Below, piece after piece: positions 1 through 15,590 of a stretch of DNA of 64,000 nucleotides (positions within the stretch are counted from its first letter, which is position 1; every line of letters begins with the position of its first letter). The notes below the pieces were generated by a model. The model was not told the DNA's origin, searched no databases, and was given only the letters and a program-made list of their open reading frames with translations. Where the stretch lies: NCBI GenBank assembly GCA_963942565.1, contig OZ012684.1:63150771-63214770 (forward strand), read 5' to 3'. Made by a program: the position numbers and the translations under genes. This stretch comes from Maea johnstoni (Eukaryota; Annelida; Polychaeta; Spionida; Magelonidae).

Positions 1-611
1 TGGAAACCCAGGCTTGCTAACAAGTACCTTTGGGGTTTAAATCATGAATTGAGATCTACTGAATTGGTAATAACGTGCGCATCAGTGCCGGCGAAGAGAT
101 TTGAGCGTTCTATTGTGAGAACTATGGCAATCCCTTGACCACGTTCTCTCTGCCATAAAACGAGAGCTGGTTACAGATGTTGCATAGCAGGTCTTAATCT
201 GTTTGTGGGACTTGATCCCTCCTTGTGATCCTAATCTCATTCGCCAGACACAAGGGAACACGCGGCCGCTGGCATGCCAGGTGCTACCCAACTTTCGATG
301 ACGTCATACTGGACAGACGAACTCAGTCGGGGATGGAAACGGAGTGTTGCGAGATAATCCTGAGTGATTGTGATTGGGACGGAAATGAAAGTGGTCAATG
401 TTTTGATCTTATCTTCACATATGGGGTCTTTTCTCATATTGAGATAAAGGAAATAGCGGTAAACCGGAAGCAGGATTTCGGAATAGGGAGTTCCCTGATA
501 AATAAGTGTTTCCAAACAACTGGGAATACTGTGCTGATAGCTTTATGGTAACAACAACAAACAAATGCAATTTACTACGAATTGCATTTTTCGGCCAGAT
601 TGCAGCCAAGT
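1..611. other. gene-free stretch
   Basis: I see no convincing exon, RNA gene or inverted-repeat element here. Short open frames on both strands overlap each other and lack coding character. Confidence 0.5.
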
Positions 612-672
612 CGTGACCACGTAACTGGTGGAGGAAACCGGAGTACCCGGCGAAAACCACCGCCTAACCCTA
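612..672 (-). repeat. short dispersed repeat, SINE-body-like module
   Basis: The core GGAGTACCCGGCGAAAACC recurs in diverged form at 9441-9510, and inverted at 39607-39660 and near 46722-46757. The 46.7-kb copy sits just after a tRNA-like head, so I read this as the conserved body of a SINE family, here in minus orientation. Identity across copies is moderate. Confidence 0.5.
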
Positions 673-1011
673 AATCGCTGGTAACTTTCTCACATGCCGA
701 AGATTACTACGAACACCGAAAGATGTTTTTTATCGAGGGTGAAAAGAGTTCGGATTTTTGGTGGCTCCGTCGAATATTTACACCGCTGCGATATTAGCAT
801 TTTGTAGCCACAATTTTTATTTATATTTTCATCTTTTTGAAGCCATCCCCGCACAGTAACGTAAGTAGCCTATATTATGTCACCTCGTCGCGCTTCGGTC
901 ATATCGCCCCAAGACCGAAACCCGTGAACAGAAAAAATCCCCCGAGGAGTATTTAGGTTGCCAAGGTATCATAAACAATCCATTACGACACACGTTTATA
1001 TAACGACCCTA
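673..1011. other. gene-free stretch
   Basis: Nothing recognisable lies between the SINE-like module and the hairpin at 1012. Confidence 0.45.
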
Positions 1012-1036
1012 CCAACCCACGTATGATGTGGGTTGG
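1012..1036. repeat. 9-bp perfect hairpin
   Basis: CCAACCCAC (1012-1020) pairs perfectly with GTGGGTTGG (1028-1036) across a 7-base loop. It abuts the tRNA-like sequence at 1037-1113 and may belong to the same element. Confidence 0.5.
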
Positions 1037-1113
1037 CCGGGATTCGAATCCAGATCGTACATTTGAGAGCATTTCGTCATATAGGCGAGGGACAGCGTTG
1101 TCTAATCGCTCAT
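1037..1113 (-). repeat. tRNA-like SINE head (partial)
   Basis: The palindromic block GGATTCGAATCC at 1040-1051 is a good RNA polymerase III B box on the minus strand and can form a T-arm-like stem with its flanks. An A-box-like stretch lies near 1090-1110 but is weak. This looks like a decayed tRNA-derived SINE rather than a functional tRNA gene, because no acceptor stem is evident. Confidence 0.35.
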
Positions 1114-2833
1114 ATTTGTAACTCGTTTACTTGCATATATGTCGTAAAATATTTTGGATTATCTTATAGTCTTTCCGCCCATGCAAGTGTTCCCTGCAGG
1201 CTTTTCAGATAAGAGCAGCTTGATTTTCCAGAGCTAGGTAAATATAAGGATTGTCTCTGGGTGTTCAATATGGGTACACACTGAGGGGAATAAAAGACAC
1301 CGTACAAATGTTGTCACGCTAGTCCGTTTGTCGCGTTCTTCACACGTGGTTCTAGGACTCATGATAAAAAGGGGAACAGCATGAGTTGAGATCACACAGA
1401 AAACACACGCTTGAAACAAATCAATGGCTGTCCCCCTAGTGTGCAGACTGGCTTTGATAACACAGGAGCATTGAGACACATGACAGATTTAACATGTTTC
1501 TATACACCGTGAATGAACCTATACATCGGTGATGCTTGAGTATAAATTGGCAGGTGTTAAAAATTGCAAGATTAGCGGAATTAATAAAGGAAATAACCAT
1601 GATCGGTGAAATTGGGTCCGTAGTTCTTCAGCCATCGAGTATAGTTCGGAGCCTCAACCCATTATTGCTCAAAGCGGCCAAAAGCAGCTTGACAATTTTG
1701 ATGAAATCTTTCAGGCGAAAGCATTGCCAGGAAAACATTTGATGGGGAAATGCTTTATAACATACGCTAGATACAACCATCCTTCAAATATTTTTTAAAA
1801 GTATCTATAATTTCCAAGTTAATGTCAAAAGTATCGTTGATCCTGGCAAAGATTACCCGAGCATCGAATTACATTGGGCGGAGATGGATAATAGTATAGA
1901 TCTCCTGGTCTGAAATGTAGGGAGCATAACGTAGGAGAGACTTTGGGTATTGGTTTGAACTACGAGAGAGATAGCTGGTAGTAAAACGCCTATGCCAACT
2001 ACTGCGTATGCATTCTCATAAATAAGACCACAATCTAGGAAAACACTTAAGAAAAGCATACGTAAATCAAGCGAGAGTTGTTGTGTTTTCTTGCTGCCAA
2101 TACAAACCCACATTGTTTCACCATGGAGACAACTCATCATACTTCCCATATTATCTTTCATATCATAATCCCATCGGCTGGATAGGGGCCTGGGATTCTT
2201 GGCTTGTGTTTAATCATAAACTCTGTGTAAATATACTATCTCTCCTGTTTACACATATTAAGTCTTCACTGTCAAAAGTAGGCGGTGTATGTGGGCAAAG
2301 GATGTATCATCAATGGCATGGACTTAGTCCAGAAAAGAGTAATGCCAGGGTAAATAAGGAAAGAGGAAGGGGGAAGGAGGTGAGATATCAAAGTGGGTAA
2401 TCAAAATGTAAAGGGGTCTGGGCGTGTTTATTTCTTACATGAATGTATGGCACTTGCTATGCATATTCACACCCTATCCAAGGCAGAAACACACGTAGAT
2501 ACCATCAGACAGCGTACGTTCAATTAAAGAACTAAAACCAGTTTAATTATATCATGGATCATGTATGCACTTGTATGTGTGTATGTATGTATATACGTAT
2601 GTGTGTATGCATATATGACGTATCATGGGGTGTGTGTGTGTGTGAATATGTATGCCAATGGATGCGTGTACAGGAGTACATGCGTATGTAGTTTGTATAT
2701 GTTCACGTAGATATGCAAGCATGCACTAATTATCAAATAGTTATTGGTCTGTCTGTTCTTATCCTGAACAGCAAAACAATACGTAGAACCACAAACAACA
2801 ACAACAACAACAAAACAGAAAACAAGAGCCTAC
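1114..2833. other. gene-free stretch, probable intron of the Polo-type kinase gene
   Basis: No further kinase exon was found. It contains a TG/TATG-rich low-complexity patch around 2570-2710. If the exon at 2834-3119 is real, this is its downstream intron, and the rest of the kinase lies beyond the left edge of the window. Confidence 0.4.
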
Positions 2834-3119
2834 CTTGCCGAGCAGTTTTCCCCTGAGGTATGTAGTTCCACTTCCGGGGTCGAATATGTAATATGACGGT
2901 TCGGGGTTGTTATTTTTCAGAGTCTGTTTTGTCCTGGTAACTGTCCTCTCCGTCATCCCCCTCACCGTCTTGGTTGCTTTCGCAAGCATTCTCTCCTTAA
3001 GGTTGTCCAACATGAATGGCTCAGTATCTCGCTGCAAGTGTTCTAACATTTAATCCAACGCGTAGTCAGTGAGACCCTGCTGTCAGGGTACGTGTCCGTG
3101 ATCGATTTCTCCCCCAGAC
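2834..3119 (-). CDS. first coding exon of a Polo-like kinase (partial)
   Basis: Seen: on the minus strand a strong acceptor (tttgtttttgcag) is followed by about 70 bases of 5' UTR with an in-frame TAA directly before ATG at 3049. Then come 72 codons ending exactly at a GTAGGC donor (coding 2834-3049). The peptide ends with YYIFDPGSGTTYLRGKLLGK. Family knowledge: Polo-like kinases have a short variable N-terminus, then a D-P-x-x-x-x-x-Y-x-R-G-x-x-L-G-K-G-G-F-A-K-C block that opens the kinase domain and its glycine loop. This exon matches up to LGK and would splice into the GGFAK part. The basic, Thr/Lys-rich N-terminal extension is not conserved in the family as I know it. The family acts as mitotic or centrosomal Ser/Thr kinases. 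PLK1 versus PLK2/3 class cannot be decided from 72 residues. Confidence 0.6.
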
Positions 3120-3750
3120 CTGCAAAAACAAAGCAGACGGTCATACTTTTGGCAACAGAAACGGCACATTTGTCACGAAACCTCACCTCAATAAAACGCT
3201 AGTTTTCATAAGATGTAATCCTCATGCATTCATACCCAGCACACACACTCCTACTCGGCTTCTCCTCACACACGTAGTCTTAACACAGCCAGTTGGCACA
3301 CTATCTGAATTATTCACCAGCTACCACTAACCCCGCATGTTGGGGGAGATCTGATCTCCACTTCCGGTCTGGCTCCCTCCTCCGCGCCCAGCAGAACCAA
3401 AAATATTGGCCACGAACTTTTCTTGTTAATTGCTCGTATAATATTTAACAGGCCCGGCTCTATCCCAGACAGTCGGGCCGTATGCTGACTGGCTGTCTGA
3501 GACGCCTGGCCCAGTACAGGGTACGGTGAAGTAGTAGCCTGAGACCACAGTCTGCACTGAGCCACTTAGTCCCACGGCTTCCTCCCTATACCACTCACGC
3601 ATTGATGTAACACTTACCACACTCGCGAGCTAGAAAAATCGAAAACATCGACACTAGTTTTGTTCGACTGACGAATCATCATCGAATGGTCACACAATCC
3701 ACTAGCCTAGCTACTAGGCCTTACTGTGTTTTACCATACTTTGTGTATAA
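3120..3750. other. 5' flank or first intron of the kinase gene
   Basis: Moderately GC-rich, with an interrupted palindrome (CAGACAG/CTGTCTG ends) near 3468-3501. No exon is supported. It must hold part of the 5' intron implied by the acceptor at 3120-3121, and possibly the promoter. Confidence 0.35.
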
Positions 3751-3759
3751 ATCTATGCC

Positions 3760-3920
3760 TACACCTACATAAGGGCTTATGGTCTACAATTGGTCGTTTA
3801 GTGCATACAATTGCCACACGAGGGGGTTGTACTGGCAGCATATTTCCAACTGTCCTCCTAGCATACCGCAGTGCCACCTATCAACAAGTGATGATATCTA
3901 AATATGGCCCGGGAGGCAGG
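3760..3920 (+). mobile_element. possible LTR-retrotransposon integrase fossil
   Basis: A short translated patch resembles the segment around the P-x-x-L-x-A-Y-R motif of Gypsy/Metaviridae integrases. It is a short, broken and old fragment. No LTRs or other element parts were recognised nearby. Confidence 0.2.
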
Positions 3921-4020
3921 CTAACAATTCATCTAAGCGAGGTTTCTTCATTCGGATCATTTCTCACGAGTATGGTGCTCTTATGTAAAACACGTCTTTA
4001 TTGAATTTATCTCAGAGGGA

Positions 4021-4680
4021 CATAATGCACCAGTCAATTGAATCCCTGGGAGGGGGGCCGGGACTTGGCCGGGAAACACGGTGCTTCTGCTAAATACTGC
4101 TTAAAATAGCTGCCCGGTGTACCGGGATTACTGTGATTTATTGCTGTCCGTCGTGGCGGTGCATGATAGGCGGGGATTTGAATAGTGATGTCATATTTTG
4201 CTGCCACGATTCCAGTAGGCCTATCAGCCGGGCGCACCCGGCCTGTGCTAGGTCCACTGTGTTGACCAACGACGGACCTTCACCCGGGGGACTTCCCGGC
4301 GCGGGAGAATGAGTATACAAAAGCAGAATTTTCACAGTCACATGGTGCTGCAGGTGTTTAATAATGGACGTCAGGTGTTTAATAAAAGTAATGTGAAGGG
4401 TGTCTTCTCCAAGTCTAAAATTTTATTTTTATAACTGCTGAAGGTTTTGTTATTTGTGATGTAACTGCTAAGATTTTTGTGGTTTATTTTCACAAAATAA
4501 AAAGTTGAAATCTTAGGAACTTGTGTATTCTTGTTGAGCATGCCCCAGGGGTGGGGCATACTGCCACAGAATTGGTTCCTGCCAGTGGGGATGAGTGCTA
4601 TTTATTGATTTTTTCCTGAGCAGTATCCCCGCATGTCCCGGCCCCCCCTCCCAGGGATTCAATTGACTGGTGCATAATGC
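4021..4680. mobile_element. non-autonomous DNA transposon with 38-bp terminal inverted repeats
   Basis: The ends are inverted copies: CACCAGTCAATTGAATCCCT from 4028 and its complement ending at 4672. They run for about 38 bp (with one length difference in a G run) and continue imperfectly inside. Direct repeats CATAATGC flank it at 4021-4028 and 4673-4680, giving a 7-8 bp target duplication. About 645 bp long, with no transposase coding. A 7-8 bp duplication suggests a hAT-like element, but the terminal bases are not diagnostic and I leave the superfamily open. Confidence 0.85.
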
Positions 4681-8488
<3,808 letters not shown>

Positions 8489-8530
8489 GGTGATGCTATG
8501 AGAGCCAAGATATCACTAAACCAATCAGAG
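8489..8530 (+). CDS. candidate 42-nt microexon
   Basis: A strong acceptor (tttttgctgtgttttctag) and a consensus donor (GAG|GTAAGT) bound exactly 42 bases, open in frame 0 as GDAMRAKISLNQSE. Length divisible by three would allow optional inclusion. No partner exons were identified, so this rests on splice signals alone. Confidence 0.28.
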
Positions 8531-9440
8531 GTAAGTGTGGAGCTGCAGGCATGTATGGGCTAACCCATACCCATTAGAAATAAGGCAAGAAAAACTTAGA
8601 CATGTCTCCATAAGAAATATTTGACTAAGTGACATTTTCCTGGTAGTGGTATGTTTTACAATAGTCTTCCTTAAATATTTTTCAGAGAGTTTCGTACTTA
8701 ATGATTTATACTCACAATTGCCAGACAGTGTCTGACCTCCACATCCATTGGGTTAAAACGGTACAGAGTAAATATATGTTTATCTCAAGCATGTGCTTGG
8801 CTGGAGGGAAAGTCCCCGTGGAGACAGATCACTTTCCAATAGCCAGCATGTCCGCAGCATATGGGGCCCCAATATCCAACCAAACCAGCAGCTCCATTTA
8901 TAATCCAACTCGGTGTAGATCACATCTCTCGAGACCTCTGGGGCTACCCTCCATACATAAAAACACATCACTCTGGAAAGCCTGGCAATATTAATACATA
9001 CATCAACATGTCAAAACCGTACACGCCATCACTTTCACAAATCTGGTTTTAATGCACCCGTCTTTTGTTCCTATATTACCCTAAAATTGTAGTTTCTTTA
9101 TTTACCCTGAATGGCCTTTGACACCCCATGTGTGACCCCGACCCGGCACCCTGCAGGGGGTGTGCGGCGACAGATGTGTACAAAGGTAACTAGATAGCTA
9201 CTAGGAGCCGGGTACTGGGGGTGCTTCTGACCGCCGGGTCAGCGACTGTCTCTGGTGGACAGACCTTGGCGAACCCATCCAACTTCTTTAGGGCATCTTG
9301 ACTACCAGCCTGGCCTTAACCACACCATGCGCATCCATTATTCTGGGTAAATCCTTTCAAAGATGTTACCAGAGATTAACTTTGGAACTGATTTAAATTT
9401 CGGTTCAATATCATCACGTTGCCATCACTAGAGGGCTTCA
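8531..9440. other. gene-free stretch
   Basis: No supported exon. A small GC-rich patch at 9130-9260 contains short complementary strings but no clear element ends. Confidence 0.4.
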
Positions 9441-9510
9441 TCGTGACTGGCCGTTGGAAACAGTAGTAGGAAACTGAGTACCCGGAAAATACCACCGCCT
9501 TACCCTAATT
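9441..9510 (-). repeat. diverged copy of the SINE-body-like module
   Basis: Matches 612-672 through GAGTACCCGG, ACCACCGCC and ACCCTAA with several substitutions. Same (minus) orientation as that copy. Confidence 0.45.
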
Positions 9511-11036
9511 CACGTAACATTAGGACTATGGAGCGGCATCATGCCCTTACATTAGCCAATGGTAATAGATACATGGCCTCGGATGAGTGGACAGCTTTCT
9601 TATATGGGGGTTCCTCATGAGACCAAAAAAAGTTGGTTGGTATTCTAACCATGACAATGCTAGTATTTTAACATTGGATAAAAAGGAAGGGTATTTGAAA
9701 AAAGTCTTTCACCACACTAAGTATCGCCTCCTGGCAAACCACCACCATCATTGTCTGAGGTACGTGTTTTAATATGGGAAAACTCCTTAGGGGTACCCTC
9801 TAGTAAGCCGGGCTTGAGATAAGTACTGTATTGGTACGGGGATTTAAAATACAGCACGTGCACAAAGACCATGTCACAACCCTCAAAACTAGGACTGAAT
9901 CATAGACATGTATAAACAGGATTATGACTGCAGGTACAATGGTTGTGTGCGTTATATTCGACTCATATTCCACAGTTATTGGCAAAAACCCTATGACACC
10001 CGTGTTATTTGGGGTGGGGGTTCACTTTGATGGGCACAGCTGTGGGTGACAGGTCGATGCAGTTCACCAAAACCTTCGGCGAATATCCGGAACTCTCTGC
10101 TAAAACGAAACGTATTGGCAAGGACCTTATATTATAAATTGAAATTACTCGTGTTACTGACTGTATATAGCTCTCTGGTATTGGGTACCCAACTTGTCAA
10201 CTCAGGTGATAGGGTAATATATGTCAGATCCAAATCCACCCCACTTATTCAGGGATTAACTGGTACTTTAATACTGATGGATAAACAGTAGGAATCGATC
10301 ACTGTGAATATCAAAGCAATCTAGTCAATTCACCTATATTCCTCCTGACTAATCCCAGATATCAGGACCACCTTTGTGATGAGTGGGGGTGATTATTTCC
10401 ACAGCTCGGGGAATTAGTGGAGGAATTATAATATCAGTGTTAGTACAGGGTACGTGACATGTGGGGAGGAAATGTTCTAAATCGATGGTAGGTAGAACAA
10501 GTTATTTTTTAAATAATGGAATTTATTATCATGTGATACATCATATTGAAGCTAAGACTGTAAGAAATGCATTGGCATCATGAAAAACAAAAGAAATCCA
10601 ACATGTTGGCCAAAAATTAACTTTTCATTTATTTTAACAAGATTTTCAGTCTGCCAAAATCCATATCATGGCAAAAATAGCATAAACACCCTTGATAATT
10701 CTAAAATGATAACATATGTACATGGTAGTTTTAACCATGCCAGTATATTTCTGCCATTCATCACGAAAAGAACTAGTTTGGGTCATAACGTGGCTCTATA
10801 GACCCCATCACACCAAGCACAATCTGCATCATGGGCTTTAAGTATAAGCGATGAAAATCATACTGGTCATCGCCACTTTCAATCACACCCCTTATAGTTA
10901 CACCCCTTATAGAAACCAGAATGTCAAATGTAATCACAAGAAACACTAAAAGAAGATGTGTGACTGTCTTTGCTTTTGAAATGTTCTATTAAAAATCTTC
11001 AAGAATGCACAAAAAATCATGTCCATATACATGTAC
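9511..11036. other. gene-free stretch
   Basis: No exon supported. A 12-base direct repeat (ACACCCCTTATA) occurs twice around 10884-10912. Confidence 0.4.
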
Positions 11037-11214
11037 TACAGGTGAACTTGGATATGACGGACCACTGTACGACAGATTTTTGCATATGACAGACGATATG
11101 CTTCGTCCCAGTACGCTGCATATCAAGTATTTGTCATATGTATTTGACAGATTTTGCATATGACAGACTAACTTTCCTGGTCCCATTGAGTCCGTCATAT
11201 CCAAGTTACCTGTA
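11037..11214. mobile_element. pogo/Tigger-like MITE, copy 1
   Basis: A 174-bp element (11039-11212) begins CAGGTGAACTTGGATATGAC and ends with the near-complement, CATATCCAAGTTACCTG. TA dinucleotides flank both ends (11037-11038, 11213-11214). The CAG...CTG ends with a TA target duplication are typical of the pogo/Tigger branch of Tc1/mariner. Nearly the whole element is a hairpin of GACGGA/TCCGTC and CATATG strings. It has no coding capacity. A second copy is at 32752-32930. Confidence 0.85.
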
Positions 11215-11507
11215 TATATTTATGTGATGTGCGTGTCCAGAAAGATGACAACAAGATCCGTCCCGTCTTTAAGATTATTTAACAAGGACAGTCAGATTGT
11301 AAATCAACTCAAACAAAAAACACATGCCCCATATCTGCCTATAACATACATCATATCAACTTTGCATTTAACATTTTATTTTCGATATACATGCAAACTC
11401 AATCAGACTAACAAAGGAGTATTGCTACTATCATCAGTCTGTGATTCACACAAGCTAGTAAGCTACTAGGGGCCCAACAGTCAGATAGGCTGGTCCTCCA
11501 CATCTAC

Positions 11508-11650
11508 AAAACTTCTCCACCATAGGGGTTTGTTCTCCAACCAAAGTACAATCACTGTCACAGTCTAAGGATGAGTTCTGATGTAACCTCTCCACCTTAC
11601 AGGTTGTGTTTACTAACTTAAGTGCAGTCACTGTCACAGGATGAGTTCTT
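11508..11650. repeat. two-copy minisatellite, ~70-bp unit
   Basis: Two adjacent diverged copies share CTCTCCACC/CTTCTCCACC, CAATCACTGTCACAG/CAGTCACTGTCACAG and GGATGAGTTCT in the same order. Confidence 0.7.
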
Positions 11651-11876
11651 ACTGCAATACATATAGCAAAATTAGTGATATATTTGGTTAGAGGGGAGAA
11701 AAGTACAATGAGGTATTTATTGTTCAAAGTGGGTTAATATATCAAAAATAGCATATCTGCATGATTTTGTCACATTTTTCTGAACTCTAATTTGATATGA
11801 AATGATTATTTTCTAGTGTTGTTATCGGTATTTTAAAACGTTAATTTTTTTTCATATTCTTCACGTAAGTATACTA

Positions 11877-11971
11877 GCCGCACCGGTTCCATTTTTAAGC
11901 GTGGGGAACCAATATTTTAATTTCTCAACCAACCCCCCCTTTTAGCCATAGTTCAGATTCAGAATAACTGT
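11877..11971. mobile_element. truncated relative of the Harbinger-like element at 21967
   Basis: The order GGTTCCATTTTTAAGCGTGGGG, a C-run, then TTAGCCATAGTTCAGATTCAG mirrors the left end of the 21967-23072 element (GTTCCATTTAAAAGTGTGGGG ... CAGCCATAGTTCAGAATTCAG). Only one end is recognisable, so it is an old or truncated copy. Confidence 0.5.
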
Positions 11972-12110
11972 AATTGACATAACTGTAATCCTGATAGCCG
12001 ACATATACTGAAAAGATTTATTTAGAGGACATCTGCTTATTAATTAATCCATAACTCATCCACAATCCACAGCCCAATGGAAGTCCTAAACTATTTGTAA
12101 AATCTGACTT

Positions 12111-12136
12111 GAGAGAGAGAGAGAGAGAGAGAGAGA
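12111..12136. repeat. (GA)13 microsatellite
   Basis: Uninterrupted GA dinucleotides. Confidence 0.95.
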
Positions 12137-12412
12137 CTGTCTGGTTAACAGGTCAAGTGTCAATTGGACCGCCATGACCTAGTTAACTGTAGGCTTCAGC
12201 CAAATTTTCACATCAATTGCGCAAAAAAGCGCTAGCAGTTGACTAGGTCAGTTGAGTTGTTTTAGGTCATTGACTACCTGGACTTTCCAATGTGACTATG
12301 CCAAATTGTGCCAACACAGTTCTAATAAGTGTAATTTGAAGATACAATATTTAGCAAACTTAACACATGTCAAACTATGAATAAAATTCTCCCAAAACCT
12401 GAAAAAACATAC

Positions 12413-12638
12413 CTCATAATTCTCTTGTATATCATGCTTCTTTCCACTGTAAGCTTTCCACAAGGTTTGGCACATGTGGTCAACAAAAATATATTTTTGT
12501 TTGTCACCTGACAGGTCAGCAGCAAGGTGAGGTGCTGCCATCTGTCCTTGTAATCACTAACCTTGCTCTACTTAAAGTTAGATTTTTAGCATGTAAACAT
12601 AATTTCCGCCTCAAAACATAATTATTATCTGAAAATTG
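12413..12638 (-). CDS. first coding exon of an unidentified minus-strand gene
   Basis: Minus strand: an acceptor (cttcaattttcag, AG at 12639-12640) is followed by about 97 bases of 5' UTR. ATG at 12541 opens 43 codons that end at a consensus donor, GAG|GTATGT (coding 12413-12541). The peptide begins MAAPHLAADLSGDKQ and contains YIFVDHMCQTLWKAYSG. It is well mixed in composition and lacks low-complexity sequence. The UTR has upstream ATGs. A candidate non-coding first exon ends at a GTGAGT donor near 13404, so a 5' UTR intron of about 0.77 kb is plausible. I do not recognise the protein, and later exons (below 12412) were not found. Confidence 0.45.
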
Positions 12639-13227
12639 AAGTGTTTTTACAGTGTAGTACATGAAATAAACAAATGATCATGACACAGATCTCAAATCCC
12701 AGCCCTGCAAAGTTGGTATGTTTAGCCCATGGCAGATATGGGTAATGGCAATGGCCAAACACTTGGCATCCCTATCGATGGTTCAATATTTGCGGCTGAT
12801 ACATGTGGTCCGCAAACAATATAACTGCACACTGTGATCATGCGCCACGTTTCTATACAATAATATAATACACACTAACACAGCAGATTAGTTCACTTGC
12901 CTGGCTAATCTACATGTAGAAAATACATGTAGAACAACAAAGCCACTCTTGATTTTCGCTCATGACACAGTTTTATTCATCCGCCACTCACTCACCCGCT
13001 CCCTCATTCAGGTCAACCAAAGAATTAAATTCAGAAACACAATCACAATAGAGAAAATACAACTTACAAGGCCACTAGATAACTAGTATGTGTTACAGGT
13101 ATTCCATGGTATGGTTTGATTTGGTGTATGACTACACGATAGCAGGATACAGGCCTGGTCTTGCCCTACCCCTACTAGGACTTCAGCTCGAGTCACAAAG
13201 AATCCTAGACCCACCACAATGACTCAG

Positions 13228-13337
13228 ATGAATGGAGCAGTCAGTCGGAGGAAGAGGTGTGGCAAAGTTTGTTGGGGCCTGTAAAGAAGTACCCGCAACC
13301 CAAATTCAGCCCAAAGGGTATCGGTTGGAAAGAAGCA
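13228..13337 (+). CDS. candidate internal exon, plus strand
   Basis: Between an AG (13226-13227) and a strong GTAAGTATG donor (13338) lie 110 bases open in one frame. They encode a peptide with WSSQSEEEVWQSLLGPVKK and then KYPQPKFSPKGIGWKEA. The composition looks coding. The acceptor tract is weak and no partner exons are known. It lies antisense within the proposed first intron of the minus-strand gene at 12413-13404, so at most one of the two models may be right. Function unknown. Confidence 0.3.
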
Positions 13338-13403
13338 GTAAGTATGTTACAGTGTGGAAGGTGTATGTGTCAATGAAGTGCCTATGTGGCCAGTAGGACT
13401 CAC

Positions 13404-13620
13404 CTTCTCTGAGGGTCCTCCCAGTCTAGTGGTAGTGCTGAGTCTGTCTATCCATAGCCGTGTCTACACTGGCTGTGTGTGTGTGCTGTAGTGAGTGTAC
13501 CAGCCCGGCGAGCGGCACAACGTGAACTGTTGCTATTTCTGTACCACGGCCCTAGCGCTTGTGCTGCTGCTGCTGTGTAGGCCTAGCGTAGTCACCTGAC
13601 CTCACACTCCAGCCTCATTC
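13404..13620 (-). other. possible non-coding first exon and promoter of the 12.4-kb gene
   Basis: This block is more GC-rich than its surroundings. Read on the minus strand it ends at a strong donor, GAGAAG|GTGAGT (13404/13403). No long frame crosses it, consistent with 5' UTR. No transcription start can be fixed from the sequence. Confidence 0.3.
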
Positions 13621-15590
<1,970 letters not shown>

